From the NCBI RefSeq assembly GCF_020532645.1, contig NZ_JAJAUZ010000025.1, positions 1 to 64,000 of the forward strand: DNA of 64,000 bases, given 5' to 3'. The translations under genes were made by a program, and so were the position numbers. Shown here one piece after another: positions 41,602-51,112 of this stretch; positions within the stretch are counted from its first letter, which is position 1, and the number at the start of each line of letters is the position of its first letter. Below the pieces are notes generated by a model that saw nothing but the letters and a program-made list of their open reading frames with translations, was not told where the DNA came from and searched no databases. This stretch comes from Streptomyces bambusae. GTDB lineage: Bacteria; Actinomycetota; Actinomycetes; Streptomycetales; Streptomycetaceae.

Positions 41602-43746
41602 TCAGAACCTGCCGCCACCGCCCATCCGGCCGCGGGTGCCGCCGCCCCCGAAGGAGCCCGGGCCGAGGCCGCCGCCCCCGCCGAAACCGCCTCCGCTCCC
41701 GCCTCCGGATCCGCCCCCGCCGCCGAAGCCGCCGTACGAGCCGCCGCCGCGGCCCGCGCCCAGCAGCTCGCCGAGGATGATCCCGCCGAGCACCGCGCCG
41801 CCCATCCCGCCGCGCTGCCCGCCGCCTCCGCCGTACGGGTTCCGGTAGCCCTGGACGTCCTGCTCGGCCAGCTGCCGGGCCTGCTGCGCCAGCGCGTCCG
41901 CCTGCTGGGCCTCCGCCAGCGCGCCCGGCGGGTCCGTGGCCGCCAGCGCCGCCGACCGGGCCAGCCTCCGTTCCGCTTCCGCCAGCCGGGTGCGGGCCGT
42001 GCTGCCGACCGCGCCGCGGCTCGTCGTGACGAAGTCCGCCGCCGCCCCGATCGTGCTGCGCGCCGCCAGCTGCGCCTGGTCGAGCAGGGCCGCCGCCCGG
42101 ACCCGGCCCGACTCCCGCTCCCGGGCCCCGGCCAGCGCCGCGTCCAGGGCCGCATCGGCTTCCTCGACCCGGCGCAGCGCGTCGAGCGGGTCGTACCGGC
42201 CGGCCTGCACCTCGGCCCGCACGTCCGCGAGCACCGAGCGGGCCCGGCCGATCCGGCCGCGCAGGTCCGCCGTGGGCACGCCCTCAGCGGTGCCCGACAG
42301 CAGGCCCTCGGCGTCCGCCAGGTCGGTGTCCGTCTCCGTCAGCGCGCCGTCCAGCTTGCCCGCCGCCTCCGCCAGCTCCCGGGCCCGCCGGTCCACCGCG
42401 CTCACCAGGATCGCCGCCTGGTCCACCGCGCCCTCGGCCGCCCGTACGTGCACGGCGGCCCGGGAGGCGTCCCCGGCGGCCAGCGCGGCGCGGGCCTCGC
42501 CGAGGCTGGTGGTTGCGAACAGCAGCCGGTCCTTGGCCTGTTCGACGTTGCCGGCCACCGGGGCGGCGGCCGAATCCGCATACCGGCCGGCCAGCGCGAT
42601 CAGTACGGCCTCCGCGGTGCCGGTCCGGCCGGTCAGGTCGCGGAACCGTTCCTCCACGGCGGTCAGGGCCTGCGGGGCGTTCTGCTCCAGCGCGCGCAGC
42701 CGGTCGAAGTCCTCGGACTGGGCGTCCAGCCGCCGGTTGGCCTCCGTGCAGCGGGCCACGATCTCGTCGAGCAGCCGGCGACGGGTCGGGTCGTCCTCCG
42801 GGTACGCGTCGTCGAGCTGCTGACGGAGCCGGAAGGCGTGCGTCAGCTCGTCCTTGGCGTGCGCCAGGGCCTCGGCGAACGGGCGGGCCGCCGTCTCACC
42901 GAACTGGGCCGTGGCAAAACCGAGTTCCTCGGTGCTGGTGCGGACGGCGTCGTCCGTGCCGACCAGCAGGGACCGGGCCCTCGCGTCCAGCTCCGGCAGC
43001 GGGACCTGGCCGGGCGGGGCGGCCGGGGTGCCCCAGCCGGGCGGGGCGGGCGTGGTCCCGCCCTCCTTGCGGCGGCGGCTGCGTCGGTACGCGTACACGC
43101 CGAGGGCGCCGGCGGCGCCGACCGCGACGACGGGGAGGACGTAGTCGCCGGCGCCGCCCGTCTCGTCGTCCCCGCCGGGGTCCGCCGCGCCGGGGGTGAC
43201 CGACGGGACCGGGACCGGGCGGCCGGCCAGCACCGCGTCGTAGCCGGCGGCCGCGCCGACGGCGGCGCCGGCCCAGTCGTTCGCGCGCAGTGCCGGCTCG
43301 ATGGCGCTGCGGGCGACCTCGGCGAGCTGGGCCTCGGTGAGGCCGGCGGTGCGGCCGGCCGAGTACGCGTACTGGCGGGCGCCGGTGGCGACGGCGAGGA
43401 GGATGTCGTCGTCGCCCAGGCCGTTGCGGGTGGCGGTGGCGTCGGCCCAGCCCTGTGCGGTGCGGCTGCCGAAGTCGTCGACGTACGCGACGTAGAGCTG
43501 GATGCGGCGGTCGGCGTACAGGCGGTCCAGGGCGGCCGTGACGGCGTGCTTCCGGCCGGCCAGGGCGTTGACGCGGTCGGTGATCTGGCCGTCCCTGGAG
43601 AGCGTTACGGGGTCTTCGGCGGGGGCGGCCGCCGTGTGGGGCGGGGCGGCTGTTGCCGGGGTGCCGCTCAGGGCCAGCAGGGCTGCGGCGGGGGCCAGGG
43701 CGGCCCGCGCGGCCGTCCTGACGCGGCGGCTTGTGGGCGGCGTCAC
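41602..43746 (-). CDS. TPM-domain membrane protein with coiled coil and Gly-rich tail
   Basis: A 714-aa protein. Signal peptide about 1-33; TPM (Tai-domain, formerly phosphatase) domain about 45-175 (LYVAYVDDFGSRTAQGWADA, DDDILLAVATGARQYAYS); one membrane helix about 215-235 (YVLPVVAVGAAGALGVYAY); a long cytoplasmic coiled-coil region about 260-620; C-terminal about 640-714 rich in Gly (YGGGGGQRGGMGGAVLGG and GGGG runs). TPM proteins act at membranes or in photosystem repair; in actinobacteria they accompany PspA. GTG 43746. The last gene product probably works with PspA. Confidence 0.88.
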   Translation of the reverse strand: MTPPTSRRVRTAARAALAPAAALLALSGTPATAAPPHTAAAPAEDPVTLSRDGQITDRVNALAGRKHAVTAALDRLYADRRIQLYVAYVDDFGSRTAQGWADATATRNGLGDDDILLAVATGARQYAYSAGRTAGLTEAQLAEVARSAIEPALRANDWAGAAVGAAAGYDAVLAGRPVPVPSVTPGAADPGGDDETGGAGDYVLPVVAVGAAGALGVYAYRRSRRRKEGGTTPAPPGWGTPAAPPGQVPLPELDARARSLLVGTDDAVRTSTEELGFATAQFGETAARPFAEALAHAKDELTHAFRLRQQLDDAYPEDDPTRRRLLDEIVARCTEANRRLDAQSEDFDRLRALEQNAPQALTAVEERFRDLTGRTGTAEAVLIALAGRYADSAAAPVAGNVEQAKDRLLFATTSLGEARAALAAGDASRAAVHVRAAEGAVDQAAILVSAVDRRARELAEAAGKLDGALTETDTDLADAEGLLSGTAEGVPTADLRGRIGRARSVLADVRAEVQAGRYDPLDALRRVEEADAALDAALAGARERESGRVRAAALLDQAQLAARSTIGAAADFVTTSRGAVGSTARTRLAEAERRLARSAALAATDPPGALAEAQQADALAQQARQLAEQDVQGYRNPYGGGGGQRGGMGGAVLGGIILGELLGAGRGGGSYGGFGGGGGSGGGSGGGFGGGGGLGPGSFGGGGTRGRMGGGGRF

Positions 43747-43857
43747 ATTTGGGAGGGTATGGGGGGTCGGGCGGGGACGCGACCGGAGTGTGTGCGGGTG
43801 GGTGGGGGCGGGCGGGGGCCCTGCGGGGCTGGTCCCCCACCCGCCCTTTCGCCGTTT

Positions 43858-44005
43858 CCCGGGGCTGCGCCCCGGACCCGCTTCGGGGGCTCCGCCCCCG
43901 GACCCCCGCGCCTCAAACGCCGGCGGGGCTGGAGTTGCCCCCGCGCCTCAGACTCCCCCAGCCCCAGGGGGCTGGGAGGTGCCCCCTGGCGAGGCTGGGA
44001 TTGGC
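43858..44005. repeat. Dispersed intergenic palindromic repeat, copy 2
   Basis: Contains GGGGCTGCGCCCCGGACCC, GGGGGCTCCGCCCCCGGACC and CGCGCCTCAAACGCCGGCGG, close to copies at 20095 and 50683, followed by a second partial unit (GCGCCTCAGACTCCCCCAG). It fills the gap between the TPM and sdhB genes. Confidence 0.75.
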
Positions 44006-44010
44006 GGGGC

Positions 44011-44784
44011 TCAGCCGTCCCGCCGCCTCCCGATCTTGTTGCCCAGCCAGACCAGGGGGTCGTACTTGCGGTCCGCTGCGCGTTCCTTCAGGGGGATGAG
44101 GGCGTTGTCCGTGATGTGGATGCCCTCCGGGCAGACTTCCGTGCAGCACTTGGTGATGTTGCAGTAGCCGAGGCCGTGGTCGTCCTGGGCGGTGCGCTTG
44201 CGGTCGAGGCCTTCGGAGGCGGCGGCGTCCAGGGGGTGCATGTCGAGTTCGGCGATGCGCATCAGGAAGCGGGGGCCTGCGAAGGAGGGCTTGTTGTCCT
44301 CGTGGTCGCGGACCACGTGGCACGTGTCCTGGCACAGGAAGCACTCGATGCACTTGCGGAACTCCTGCGAGCGGTCCACGTCGATCTGCTGCATCCGGTA
44401 CTCGCCCGCGGCCACGCCGGGCGGCGGCACGAACGCCGGGATCGAGCGGGCCTTCTCGTAGTTGAAGCCCACGTCCGTGACCAGGTCGCGGACCACCGGG
44501 AAGGCCCGCAGCGGGGTCACCGTGATGGTGTCCGTGCGGTCGAAGACCGACATCCGGGTCATGCACATCAGCCGGGGCCGGCCGTTGATCTCCGCGCTGC
44601 ACGAACCGCACTTGCCCGCCTTGCAGTTCCAGCGGACGGCCAGGTCCGGGGCCTGGGTGGCCTGGAGCCGGTGGATGATGTCGAGGACCACCTCCCCGTC
44701 GTGCACCTCGACCGTGAAGTCCCGCAGCTCCCCGCCCTCCGGGTCGCCCCGCCACACCCGGAAGCTCGCGTCGTAGCTCGTCAC
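44011..44784 (-). CDS. sdhB: Succinate dehydrogenase/fumarate reductase iron-sulfur subunit
   Basis: A 257-aa iron-sulfur subunit. The [2Fe-2S] cysteines are Cys54, Cys59, Cys62 and Cys74 (WNCKAGKCGSC to LMC); the [4Fe-4S] and [3Fe-4S] sets are CIECFLCQDTC and CNITKCCTEVCPEG. Electrons from the flavoprotein pass through it to quinone. GTG 44784 follows GAGGAG by 9 nt and is 2 nt past the sdhA stop. It is third gene of the operon cytochrome b, flavoprotein, iron-sulfur. Confidence 0.94.
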   Translation of the reverse strand: MTSYDASFRVWRGDPEGGELRDFTVEVHDGEVVLDIIHRLQATQAPDLAVRWNCKAGKCGSCSAEINGRPRLMCMTRMSVFDRTDTITVTPLRAFPVVRDLVTDVGFNYEKARSIPAFVPPPGVAAGEYRMQQIDVDRSQEFRKCIECFLCQDTCHVVRDHEDNKPSFAGPRFLMRIAELDMHPLDAAASEGLDRKRTAQDDHGLGYCNITKCCTEVCPEGIHITDNALIPLKERAADRKYDPLVWLGNKIGRRRDG

Positions 44785-44786
44785 GC

Positions 44787-46682
44787 CTACAGCTCCTCTT
44801 CGGAGAGGTACTTGACCAGCTCTTCCTTCTCGAACAGCGCGAGCAGGTCGGGACGGATGGGATCGGTGGCGCAGCGGACCAGCGCGATGCGGTCGGCCGC
44901 CGGATCGGCGGGCGCCGGTACGACGGGCCGGCACAGCAGGTTCACCGGGCGCCAGGCCCGGTCCATGCCCGGGCAGTCCTCGCGGGTGTGGCCGCCGCGG
45001 CTCTCCGTACGCTCCAGGGCCGCCTTCGCCACGCACTCGCTGACCAGCAGCATGTTCCGCAGGTCCAGCGCCAGGTGCCAGCCCGGGTTGAACTGCCGGT
45101 GCCCCTCGACCCCGGCCCGGGCCGCCCGGGTCCGCAGCACCGCCAGCCGCTCCAGAGCCTCGCGCATCTCCGCGTCCCGCCGGATGATCCCCACCAGGTC
45201 GTTCATCGTCTGCTGGAGCTCCTGGTGGAGCGTGTACGGGTTCTCGGCGCCCTCGTCCGCGTGGAACGGGGCCAGCGCCTCCTGCGCCGCCGCGTCGATC
45301 TCCCGCTGCGCCACCCCCGGCCGGTCCGCCGCGGCCGCCGCGTGCTCCGCCGCGTGCAGACCCGCCCGCCGGCCGAACACCAGCAGGTCGGACAGCGAGT
45401 TGCCGCCCAGCCGGTTCGAGCCGTGCATGCCGCCGGCGACCTCGCCCGCGGCGAACAGGCCCGGCACCCCGACCGCGGCCGCCGTCTCCGAGTCCACCGC
45501 CACCCCGCCCATCACGTAGTGGCAGGTCGGCCCGACCTCCATCGGCTCGGCCGTGATGTCCACGTCCGCCAGCTCCTTGAACTGGTGGTACATCGACGGC
45601 AGCCGGCGCCGGATCGTCTCCGCCGGCATCCGCGTGGACACGTCCAGGAACACCCCGCCGTGCGGGGAACCCCGGCCCGCCTTCACCTCCGCGTTGATCG
45701 CCCGGGCCACCTCGTCGCGCGGCAGCAGCTCGGGCGGCCGCCGGTTGTGGTCCGGGTCCTCGTACCAGCGGTCGCCCTCCTCCTCCGACTCCGCGTACTT
45801 CTCCTTGAAGACGTCGGGCACGTAGTCGAACATGAACCGCTTGCCCTCGGAGTTGCGCAGCACCCCGCCGTCGCCGCGCACCGACTCCGTGACGAGGATC
45901 CCCTTCACCGACGGCGGCCAGACCATGCCCGTCGGGTGGAACTGCACGAACTCCATGTTCAGCAGCGGCGCCCCGGCCAGCAGCGCCAGCGCGTGCCCGT
46001 CACCCGTGTACTCCCACGAGTTGGACGTCGTCTTGAACGACTTCCCGATCCCGCCGGTGGCCAGCACCACCGCGGGCGCCTCCAGGACGAAGAACCGGCC
46101 CGACTCCCGCTCGTAGCAGAACGTCCCCGCCACCCGGTCACCGTCCTTCAACACCCGGGTGACCGTGCACTCCTGGAAGACCTTCAGCCCCGACTCGTGG
46201 TCTCCGGTCTCCTTGAAGTCCTGCTGCTGCAACTGGACGATCTTCTGCTGGAGAGTGCGGATCAGCTCCAGCCCGGTCCGGTCGCCCACGTGCGCCAGCC
46301 GCGGGTACTCGTGGCCGCCGAAGTTCCGCTGCGAGATCCGCCCGTCGGCGGTCCGGTCGAACAGCGCGCCCCAGGTCTCCAGCTCCCAGACCCGGTCCGG
46401 CGCCTCCTGGGCGTGCAGCTCGGCCATCCGCCACTGGTTGAGGAACTTCCCGCCGCGCATCGTGTCGCGGAAGTGCACCTGCCAGTTGTCGTGCCCGTTG
46501 ACGTTGCCCATGGACGCGGCGATGCCGCCCTCGGCCATCACCGTGTGCGCCTTGCCGAACAGCGACTTGCAGATCACCGCCGTCCGCGCGCCCCGCTCCC
46601 GGGCCTCGATCGCGGCCCGCAGCCCGGCCCCGCCGGCCCCGACCACGATCACGTCCCACTGCTGCCTGTCGACTTGCGTCAT
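44787..46682 (-). CDS. sdhA: Succinate dehydrogenase/fumarate reductase flavoprotein subunit
   Basis: A 631-aa flavoprotein that oxidises succinate or reduces fumarate. The FAD-binding Rossmann motif is VIVVGAGGAGLRAAIEA (about 11-27); FAD linkage and active-site segments include HTVMAEGGIAA, EFVQFHPTG and GSNRLGGNSLSDLLVFG. Length fits the type B enzymes of actinobacteria. ATG 46682 is preferred to the upstream frame. It is 48 bp after the cytochrome b gene. Confidence 0.95.
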   Translation of the reverse strand: MTQVDRQQWDVIVVGAGGAGLRAAIEARERGARTAVICKSLFGKAHTVMAEGGIAASMGNVNGHDNWQVHFRDTMRGGKFLNQWRMAELHAQEAPDRVWELETWGALFDRTADGRISQRNFGGHEYPRLAHVGDRTGLELIRTLQQKIVQLQQQDFKETGDHESGLKVFQECTVTRVLKDGDRVAGTFCYERESGRFFVLEAPAVVLATGGIGKSFKTTSNSWEYTGDGHALALLAGAPLLNMEFVQFHPTGMVWPPSVKGILVTESVRGDGGVLRNSEGKRFMFDYVPDVFKEKYAESEEEGDRWYEDPDHNRRPPELLPRDEVARAINAEVKAGRGSPHGGVFLDVSTRMPAETIRRRLPSMYHQFKELADVDITAEPMEVGPTCHYVMGGVAVDSETAAAVGVPGLFAAGEVAGGMHGSNRLGGNSLSDLLVFGRRAGLHAAEHAAAAADRPGVAQREIDAAAQEALAPFHADEGAENPYTLHQELQQTMNDLVGIIRRDAEMREALERLAVLRTRAARAGVEGHRQFNPGWHLALDLRNMLLVSECVAKAALERTESRGGHTREDCPGMDRAWRPVNLLCRPVVPAPADPAADRIALVRCATDPIRPDLLALFEKEELVKYLSEEEL

Positions 46683-46730
46683 GAAGGAAGGCACCTTTCT
46701 CAGGTCCTGTGTGTCAGGTCCCACGGGGGC

Positions 46731-47552
46731 TCAGAAGAGGCGCGGGTCGTCGAAGGCCCCGGTCGCCAGCAGGTACACGTACAGGTCGCACAAGGCCACG
46801 CTGATCAGGGACGACCAGGCCAGCAGCGTGTGGCGGGCGTTCAGCTTCCCGGCCAGCCCCCACAGCCGGTACCGCACCGGGTGCTTGGAGAAGTGCCGCA
46901 GCCGGCCGCCGATGATGTGCCGGCACGAATGGCACGACAGCGTGTACGCCCAGATCAGCACGATGTTCACGAGGAACAGCAGGGTGCCCAGGCCCATGTG
47001 CCCCCACGCGTACTGCGCATCGCGGAAGGTCAGCACCGTGTCGTACGTGAGGATGCCCGCGACCGGGAGCGCCGCGTAGAAGAAGTACCGGTGCATGTTC
47101 TGGAAGACCAGCGGGAAGCGGGACTCGCCGGTGTAGCCGGAGTGCGGCTCGGCAACCGCGCAGGCGGGCGGCGAGGCCCAGAAGCCCCGGTAGTACGCCT
47201 TGCGGTAGTAGTAGCAGGTCAGCCGGAAGCCCAGCGGGAACACCAGGATCAGCAGCGCCGGGGACAGGCCCCACCAGCTGCCGAACAGATCCCAGTTGGG
47301 GCCGTTGCGCATCGGGACGCAGTTCTCGGCCAGACAGGGCGAGTAGAAGGGCGACACGTAGGGCGCCGCGTAGTAGTCCGCGTTCGCGAAGGCCCGCCAG
47401 GTCGAGTACGCGATGAAGGCGAGCAGCCCGGCCGCGGTGCCGGCGGGGGCCAGCCACCACCGGTCGGTACGCAGGTGCCGGGCCGCGATCGCGGCCCGGG
47501 ACGGGTGGTGCACGCCGGACAGCCGGACGGGTGGTTCGGTGCCTGTGGCCAA
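46731..47552 (-). CDS. sdhC: Succinate dehydrogenase/fumarate reductase cytochrome b subunit
   Basis: A 273-aa membrane protein with about five helices (GTAAGLLAFIAYSTWRAF, LSPALLILVFPLGFRLTCYY, YFFYAALPVAGILTYDTVL, LGTLLFLVNIVLIWAYTLSC, LISVALCDLYVYLLA), the single-chain type B cytochrome b layout, with haem-ligand candidates His at MHRYFF, GHMG and CHSCRH. TTG 47552 with GGAG 7 nt upstream is the apparent start. This is likely a second Sdh set besides the usual streptomycete SdhCDAB. Confidence 0.88.
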   Translation of the reverse strand: MATGTEPPVRLSGVHHPSRAAIAARHLRTDRWWLAPAGTAAGLLAFIAYSTWRAFANADYYAAPYVSPFYSPCLAENCVPMRNGPNWDLFGSWWGLSPALLILVFPLGFRLTCYYYRKAYYRGFWASPPACAVAEPHSGYTGESRFPLVFQNMHRYFFYAALPVAGILTYDTVLTFRDAQYAWGHMGLGTLLFLVNIVLIWAYTLSCHSCRHIIGGRLRHFSKHPVRYRLWGLAGKLNARHTLLAWSSLISVALCDLYVYLLATGAFDDPRLF

Positions 47553-47718
47553 AGGTGACTCCGGGGGAGTGGGTCAGGAGTGGCCCAGGAGACCCGGCCC
47601 GCGTCCGGCGCTGCGGCCGGCGGGCCGGGTCTGATGGGTGGTGGGGTGGACCCGCGGGCGGACCCGCGGGAGCGGACGGCCCGCCGGAGCGCCGGCAGGC
47701 CCCCGGCCGCGGCTGCGG

Positions 47719-47940
47719 TCAGGGCGCCCGGCGGTCTCGGGCGCCCAGGCCCTCGTCGTCGGTGTCCGTCCAGAGCGAGCCGTCGTACGGGGTGTCCGGG
47801 ATGGTGACCATCCCCGAACGGTCCGGCGGAGCACCGCCGGGCCGCCGCTGCGCCTGCTCCTTGCGTTCGAGCTGCTCGACCTTGCGGGTCAGCTCGTCGA
47901 GGTTGCGGCGTACGGCGTTCAAATCGTCTTGCAGGGACAT
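47719..47940 (-). CDS. Small coiled-coil protein
   Basis: A 73-aa protein: the N-terminal half is a coiled coil (LQDDLNAVRRNLDELTRKVE, QLERKEQAQ), the C-terminal half a polar tail ending SLWTDTDDEGLGARD. No family name known to me, but codon use and ATG 47940 are sound. Upstream of the sdh operon on the same strand with 166 bp between; not clearly part of it. Confidence 0.65.
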   Translation of the reverse strand: MSLQDDLNAVRRNLDELTRKVEQLERKEQAQRRPGGAPPDRSGMVTIPDTPYDGSLWTDTDDEGLGARDRRAP

Positions 47941-48281
47941 GACTTGCCCTCACTTCCGCAGGTTGCGGTGGCAACGCTCATGTGCGCCTGCGAGTGTCGC
48001 GCCTCCCGTCCCCCGTTGTGAAGGGACGTGCAGCGATTCCGGGCGCGCAGGCGCAACCTGTGCGCCCCCTCCCGGCTCCATTCTCGTCCCTCGGCCGGGG
48101 GAACGCCCGGGCCGGCCGCGCCGGGCCGGTTGGTCCGCACGGGTGGGCTTCGCGGCGTGGCGCGGACCGGGTCCGGAGGGCGTGCCGGGGCGTCGATTTC
48201 AGTGGAGCCCGTCACCAGTGTGATCAGCTCCAAATACCCCCATCCGTGATCAAGCACGGCCCGTCCCGGAGGTGGACTCCC
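47941..48281. other. Divergent intergenic region
   Basis: 340 bp without a gene. Two promoters must lie here; the AT-richer segment at 48217-48250 (TGATCAGCTCCAAATACCCC) precedes the lipoprotein gene. Confidence 0.4.
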
Positions 48282-50672
48282 ATGTCGCAGCGACGGCGCA
48301 GCTCCCAGGCGCTCCTGACAGCAGCCGTGGCCGGGGGCCTGCTCACGCTGCCCCTCCTCGCGGGCTGCGGCACACCCGACGCCGCGACCGGGCCGGCCGC
48401 CGCGCCGCCCGACATCCGCGCCTCCGCCCGCGACCAGGTCGCCGACGGCGGGGTCGTCCGCTGGGCCGTGGACGCCCTCCCGGCCACCTTCAACACCTTC
48501 CAGGCCGACGCCGACCCCACCACCACCCGGATCGCCGGAGCGGTGCTCCCCGCCCTGTTCACCCTCGACGCCCGCGGGCGGGCCGTCGCCAACCCCGACT
48601 ACCTGGAGAAGGCCGAGGTCATCGAGACCGAGCCGCAGCAGGTCGTCCTGTACAAGCTCAACCAGCAGGCGGTCTGGAGCGACGGCCGGGAGATCGGCGC
48701 CCCCGACTTCGTCGCCCAGTGGCGCGCCCTCAACGGCAAGGACTCGGCCTTCTGGACCGCCCGCAACGCCGGCTACGAACGCATCGAGAAGATCGAGCGC
48801 GGGGCCAACGACCTGGAGGTCAAGGTCACCTTCGGCAGGCCGTACGCCGACTGGCAGTCCCTCTTCACCCCGCTCTACCCCAAGCAGGTCACCGGCAGCC
48901 CCGAAGCCTTCAACGAAGGCGCCCGCGGCGCCCTCAAGGTCACCGCCGGGCCCTTCAACCTCGGCGCCATCGACAAGAAGACCGGCACCGCCGCGCTCTC
49001 CCGCAACCCCCGCTGGTGGGGCACTCCCGCCAAACTGGACACCCTCGTCCTGACCGCCGTGGCCCGCGCCGACCGCCCCGCCGCGCTGGCCGCGGGCAAG
49101 CTGGATCTGGCCGAAATCGACCGGTCCGGCGCCGAGCGGATCGCCCTCGCGGCCCGCGACGGCCGCCGCACCGGCAGCTCCGGCCCCCTGCGCCACGGCC
49201 CCGGCGCCGCCACCACCTCCGCCCAGGCCCTGCTGTCCTGGGCCATCGCCCACGGCTCGCCGGGCGAGCGGGCCGAGGCGGAGCAGGCCCGGCGGGTCCG
49301 CGCCGCCGCCGCGGTCCGCACGTACGCCGCCGAGCAGGACGGGCTGCGCGGCTACACCGTCCGCAAGTCCCTGGAGCCCGCGTACACCCAGCTCGCCCTC
49401 AACGGGGCGGCCGGACCGCTCGGCGACGAGCGGGTGCGGCGGGCCATCGCCCGCGCCCTGGACCGGCAGGACCTCGCCGAAGTGGTCCTCAAGCCGCTGG
49501 GGCTGCCCGCCAGGCCGGTCGGCAGCCATCTCGCCCTGGCCGGCCAGAAGGTGTACGCCGACAACAGCGGCGCGCTCGGCGGCCGCGACACCGAGGCGGC
49601 CCGGGCGCTGCTCGCTGACGCCGGCTGGCGGCTCGGCGGCCCGCTGACCACCGCCCCCGAGGAGGCCGCGGCGGGTGGCGAGGCCACCGCGGACGACGGG
49701 AAGACCCCGGCCGCCGGCCGCGGCGGCGCCCAGGCCGCGCGTGGCTCCGACGGCACCGGAAACGACGGTCTCTACATCGTGGGCCAGGAGGACGACGGCA
49801 AGAACGGCCGGGCCGACCGCTCCGGCGAGCTGCCGGAGGGCGGGTACGCGGCCCCCGGCCCGGACGGCGAGATCGTCGACGCGGACACCGCGGGCCGGCG
49901 GGCCGGCGGACCGGCCGTGATGGCTCCGGCGCCGCTCGCCGAAGGCCAGGGGGCGGCGCTGCTCGCCCAGGCCGAGGCGGTGACCCGGCCCGCCGGCCGT
50001 GACGACGGCAAGAAGCGGGCCGACGAGGGCGACGAGGCCGCCGGGGAGCGGGCCGCCGGGCCGCGGGGCACCGGGGCCCCCGAGCCGGCCCGGCAGGCCC
50101 GGACGTCCGGATCGCTGCTCGCCAAGGACGGGAAGGCGCTCTCGCTGCGCTTCGTGCTGCCGGCCGGGCCGGGGTCGGAGGCGCTGCGGACGGTCGGGGA
50201 GCGGATCGCGGAGACCCTGAAGAAGATCGGGATCGGGACGCGGCTGACGAAGGTGGCCGACGAGTCCTTCTTCAAGGACCACATCGCGTCCGGGCAGTAC
50301 GACCTGGCGCTGTACTCCTGGCCGGCATCAGCCTTCCCGGCCACCGACGCCCGGCCGATCTTCGCGAAGCCGGAGCCGGCGGCGGACGGGTCGCTGCTCG
50401 TCGAACAGAACTACACGCGGGTCGGCACCGACCACATCGACCAGTTGTTCGACCAGGCGATCGGGGAGCTGGACGAGGAGGCGGCGCGGGAGCTGATGCG
50501 GAAGGCGGATGCGCGGATCTGGGCGGCGGCCGGGTCGATCCCGCTGTACCAGCGGCCGGAGCTGGTGGCCGTGCGGCCGGCCCTGGCCAATGCGGGTGCC
50601 TTCGGTCTCGCGACCCCGCGCTACCAGGACATCGGCTGGCGCAAGCCGGCCGCCGCCACGGGGACGCGCTAG
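48282..50672 (+). CDS. Family 5 solute-binding lipoprotein with large disordered insert
   Basis: A 796-aa lipoprotein: signal peptide with lipobox LLAGC, then a family 5 (peptide/nickel-type) binding fold, DGGVVRWAVDALPATFNTFQ in the first lobe, EVKVTFGRPYADWQSLF, and SGSLLAKDGKALSLRFVL leading to the second lobe, which ends AAGSIPLYQRPELVAVRPA. Residues about 455-620 are a charged, Gly/Ala-rich stretch with no fold (DDGKTPAAGRGGAQAARGSD and similar), absent from usual 500-550 aa relatives. No permease gene follows, so a partner must lie elsewhere. ATG 48282 has GGAGG. Confidence 0.85.
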   Translation: MSQRRRSSQALLTAAVAGGLLTLPLLAGCGTPDAATGPAAAPPDIRASARDQVADGGVVRWAVDALPATFNTFQADADPTTTRIAGAVLPALFTLDARGRAVANPDYLEKAEVIETEPQQVVLYKLNQQAVWSDGREIGAPDFVAQWRALNGKDSAFWTARNAGYERIEKIERGANDLEVKVTFGRPYADWQSLFTPLYPKQVTGSPEAFNEGARGALKVTAGPFNLGAIDKKTGTAALSRNPRWWGTPAKLDTLVLTAVARADRPAALAAGKLDLAEIDRSGAERIALAARDGRRTGSSGPLRHGPGAATTSAQALLSWAIAHGSPGERAEAEQARRVRAAAAVRTYAAEQDGLRGYTVRKSLEPAYTQLALNGAAGPLGDERVRRAIARALDRQDLAEVVLKPLGLPARPVGSHLALAGQKVYADNSGALGGRDTEAARALLADAGWRLGGPLTTAPEEAAAGGEATADDGKTPAAGRGGAQAARGSDGTGNDGLYIVGQEDDGKNGRADRSGELPEGGYAAPGPDGEIVDADTAGRRAGGPAVMAPAPLAEGQGAALLAQAEAVTRPAGRDDGKKRADEGDEAAGERAAGPRGTGAPEPARQARTSGSLLAKDGKALSLRFVLPAGPGSEALRTVGERIAETLKKIGIGTRLTKVADESFFKDHIASGQYDLALYSWPASAFPATDARPIFAKPEPAADGSLLVEQNYTRVGTDHIDQLFDQAIGELDEEAARELMRKADARIWAAAGSIPLYQRPELVAVRPALANAGAFGLATPRYQDIGWRKPAAATGTR

Positions 50673-50682
50673 CCCAAAAGCC

Positions 50683-50830
50683 CCGGGGCTCCGCCCCGGA
50701 CCCCGCGCCTCAAACGCCGGCGCGGCTGGATTTTTCCCCGCAGCGGGGAAGCCGAAGTCCGGCCGGGGAAGAACAAGCCCCGCCGGCGAGTGAGGCGCGG
50801 GGCCCTGGGCGGAGCCCCGGGAGGGCAAGC
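50683..50830. repeat. Dispersed palindromic repeat, copy 3, as a long inverted repeat
   Basis: Left arm GGGGCTCCGCCCCGGACCCC and GCGCCTCAAACGCCGGCG, right arm from about 50780 (CGCCGGCGAGTGAGGCGCGG, then GGGCGGAGCCCCGGG) reads back the same unit inverted. The two arms can pair into a hairpin of about 140 nt between the lipoprotein and typA genes, a possible terminator. Confidence 0.75.
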
Positions 50831-50854
50831 TCAGAAGTGGCTCAAGTCGCTTGC

Positions 50855-50874
50855 CCGGGCGGGACCCCGCCCGG
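50855..50874. terminator. Second GC-rich hairpin before typA
   Basis: CCGGGCGGG and CCCGCCCGG form a 9-bp stem, extended by a TTG/CAA pair set. The rest of the gap to 51113 holds no gene. Confidence 0.5.
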
Positions 50875-51112
50875 CAAGGTCGGTCCCACCATTGACCCGG
50901 TAGCCAGGAACGACCACCCCGTGAACACAGGCCCCACCCCGCCTGAACCCCCGTACAAGAACCTTCGTACGGCCTCTTGACAGACCCCCCGGCGAGCGGT
51001 TCCCGCCAGCACGCGTACGATGGGGTAAGGCCGTGGCAGGTTTTCCGCCCGGCGGGCTCGCGTGCCGGACCGTACGCGACGCCAATCCACGATCCGGGAG
51101 AAGCGCCGAAGT

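Noticed and set aside
38266..45519. A 2417-codon open frame on the plus strand
   Set aside because: It is a stop-free shadow frame across several proven genes on both strands; composition is Arg/Pro/Ala-rich nonsense, as expected in very GC-rich DNA.
47574..48021. Small plus-strand frames opposite the 73-aa gene
   Set aside because: Shadow frames without ribosome sites or motifs; the minus-strand frame has proper codon bias and a coiled coil.
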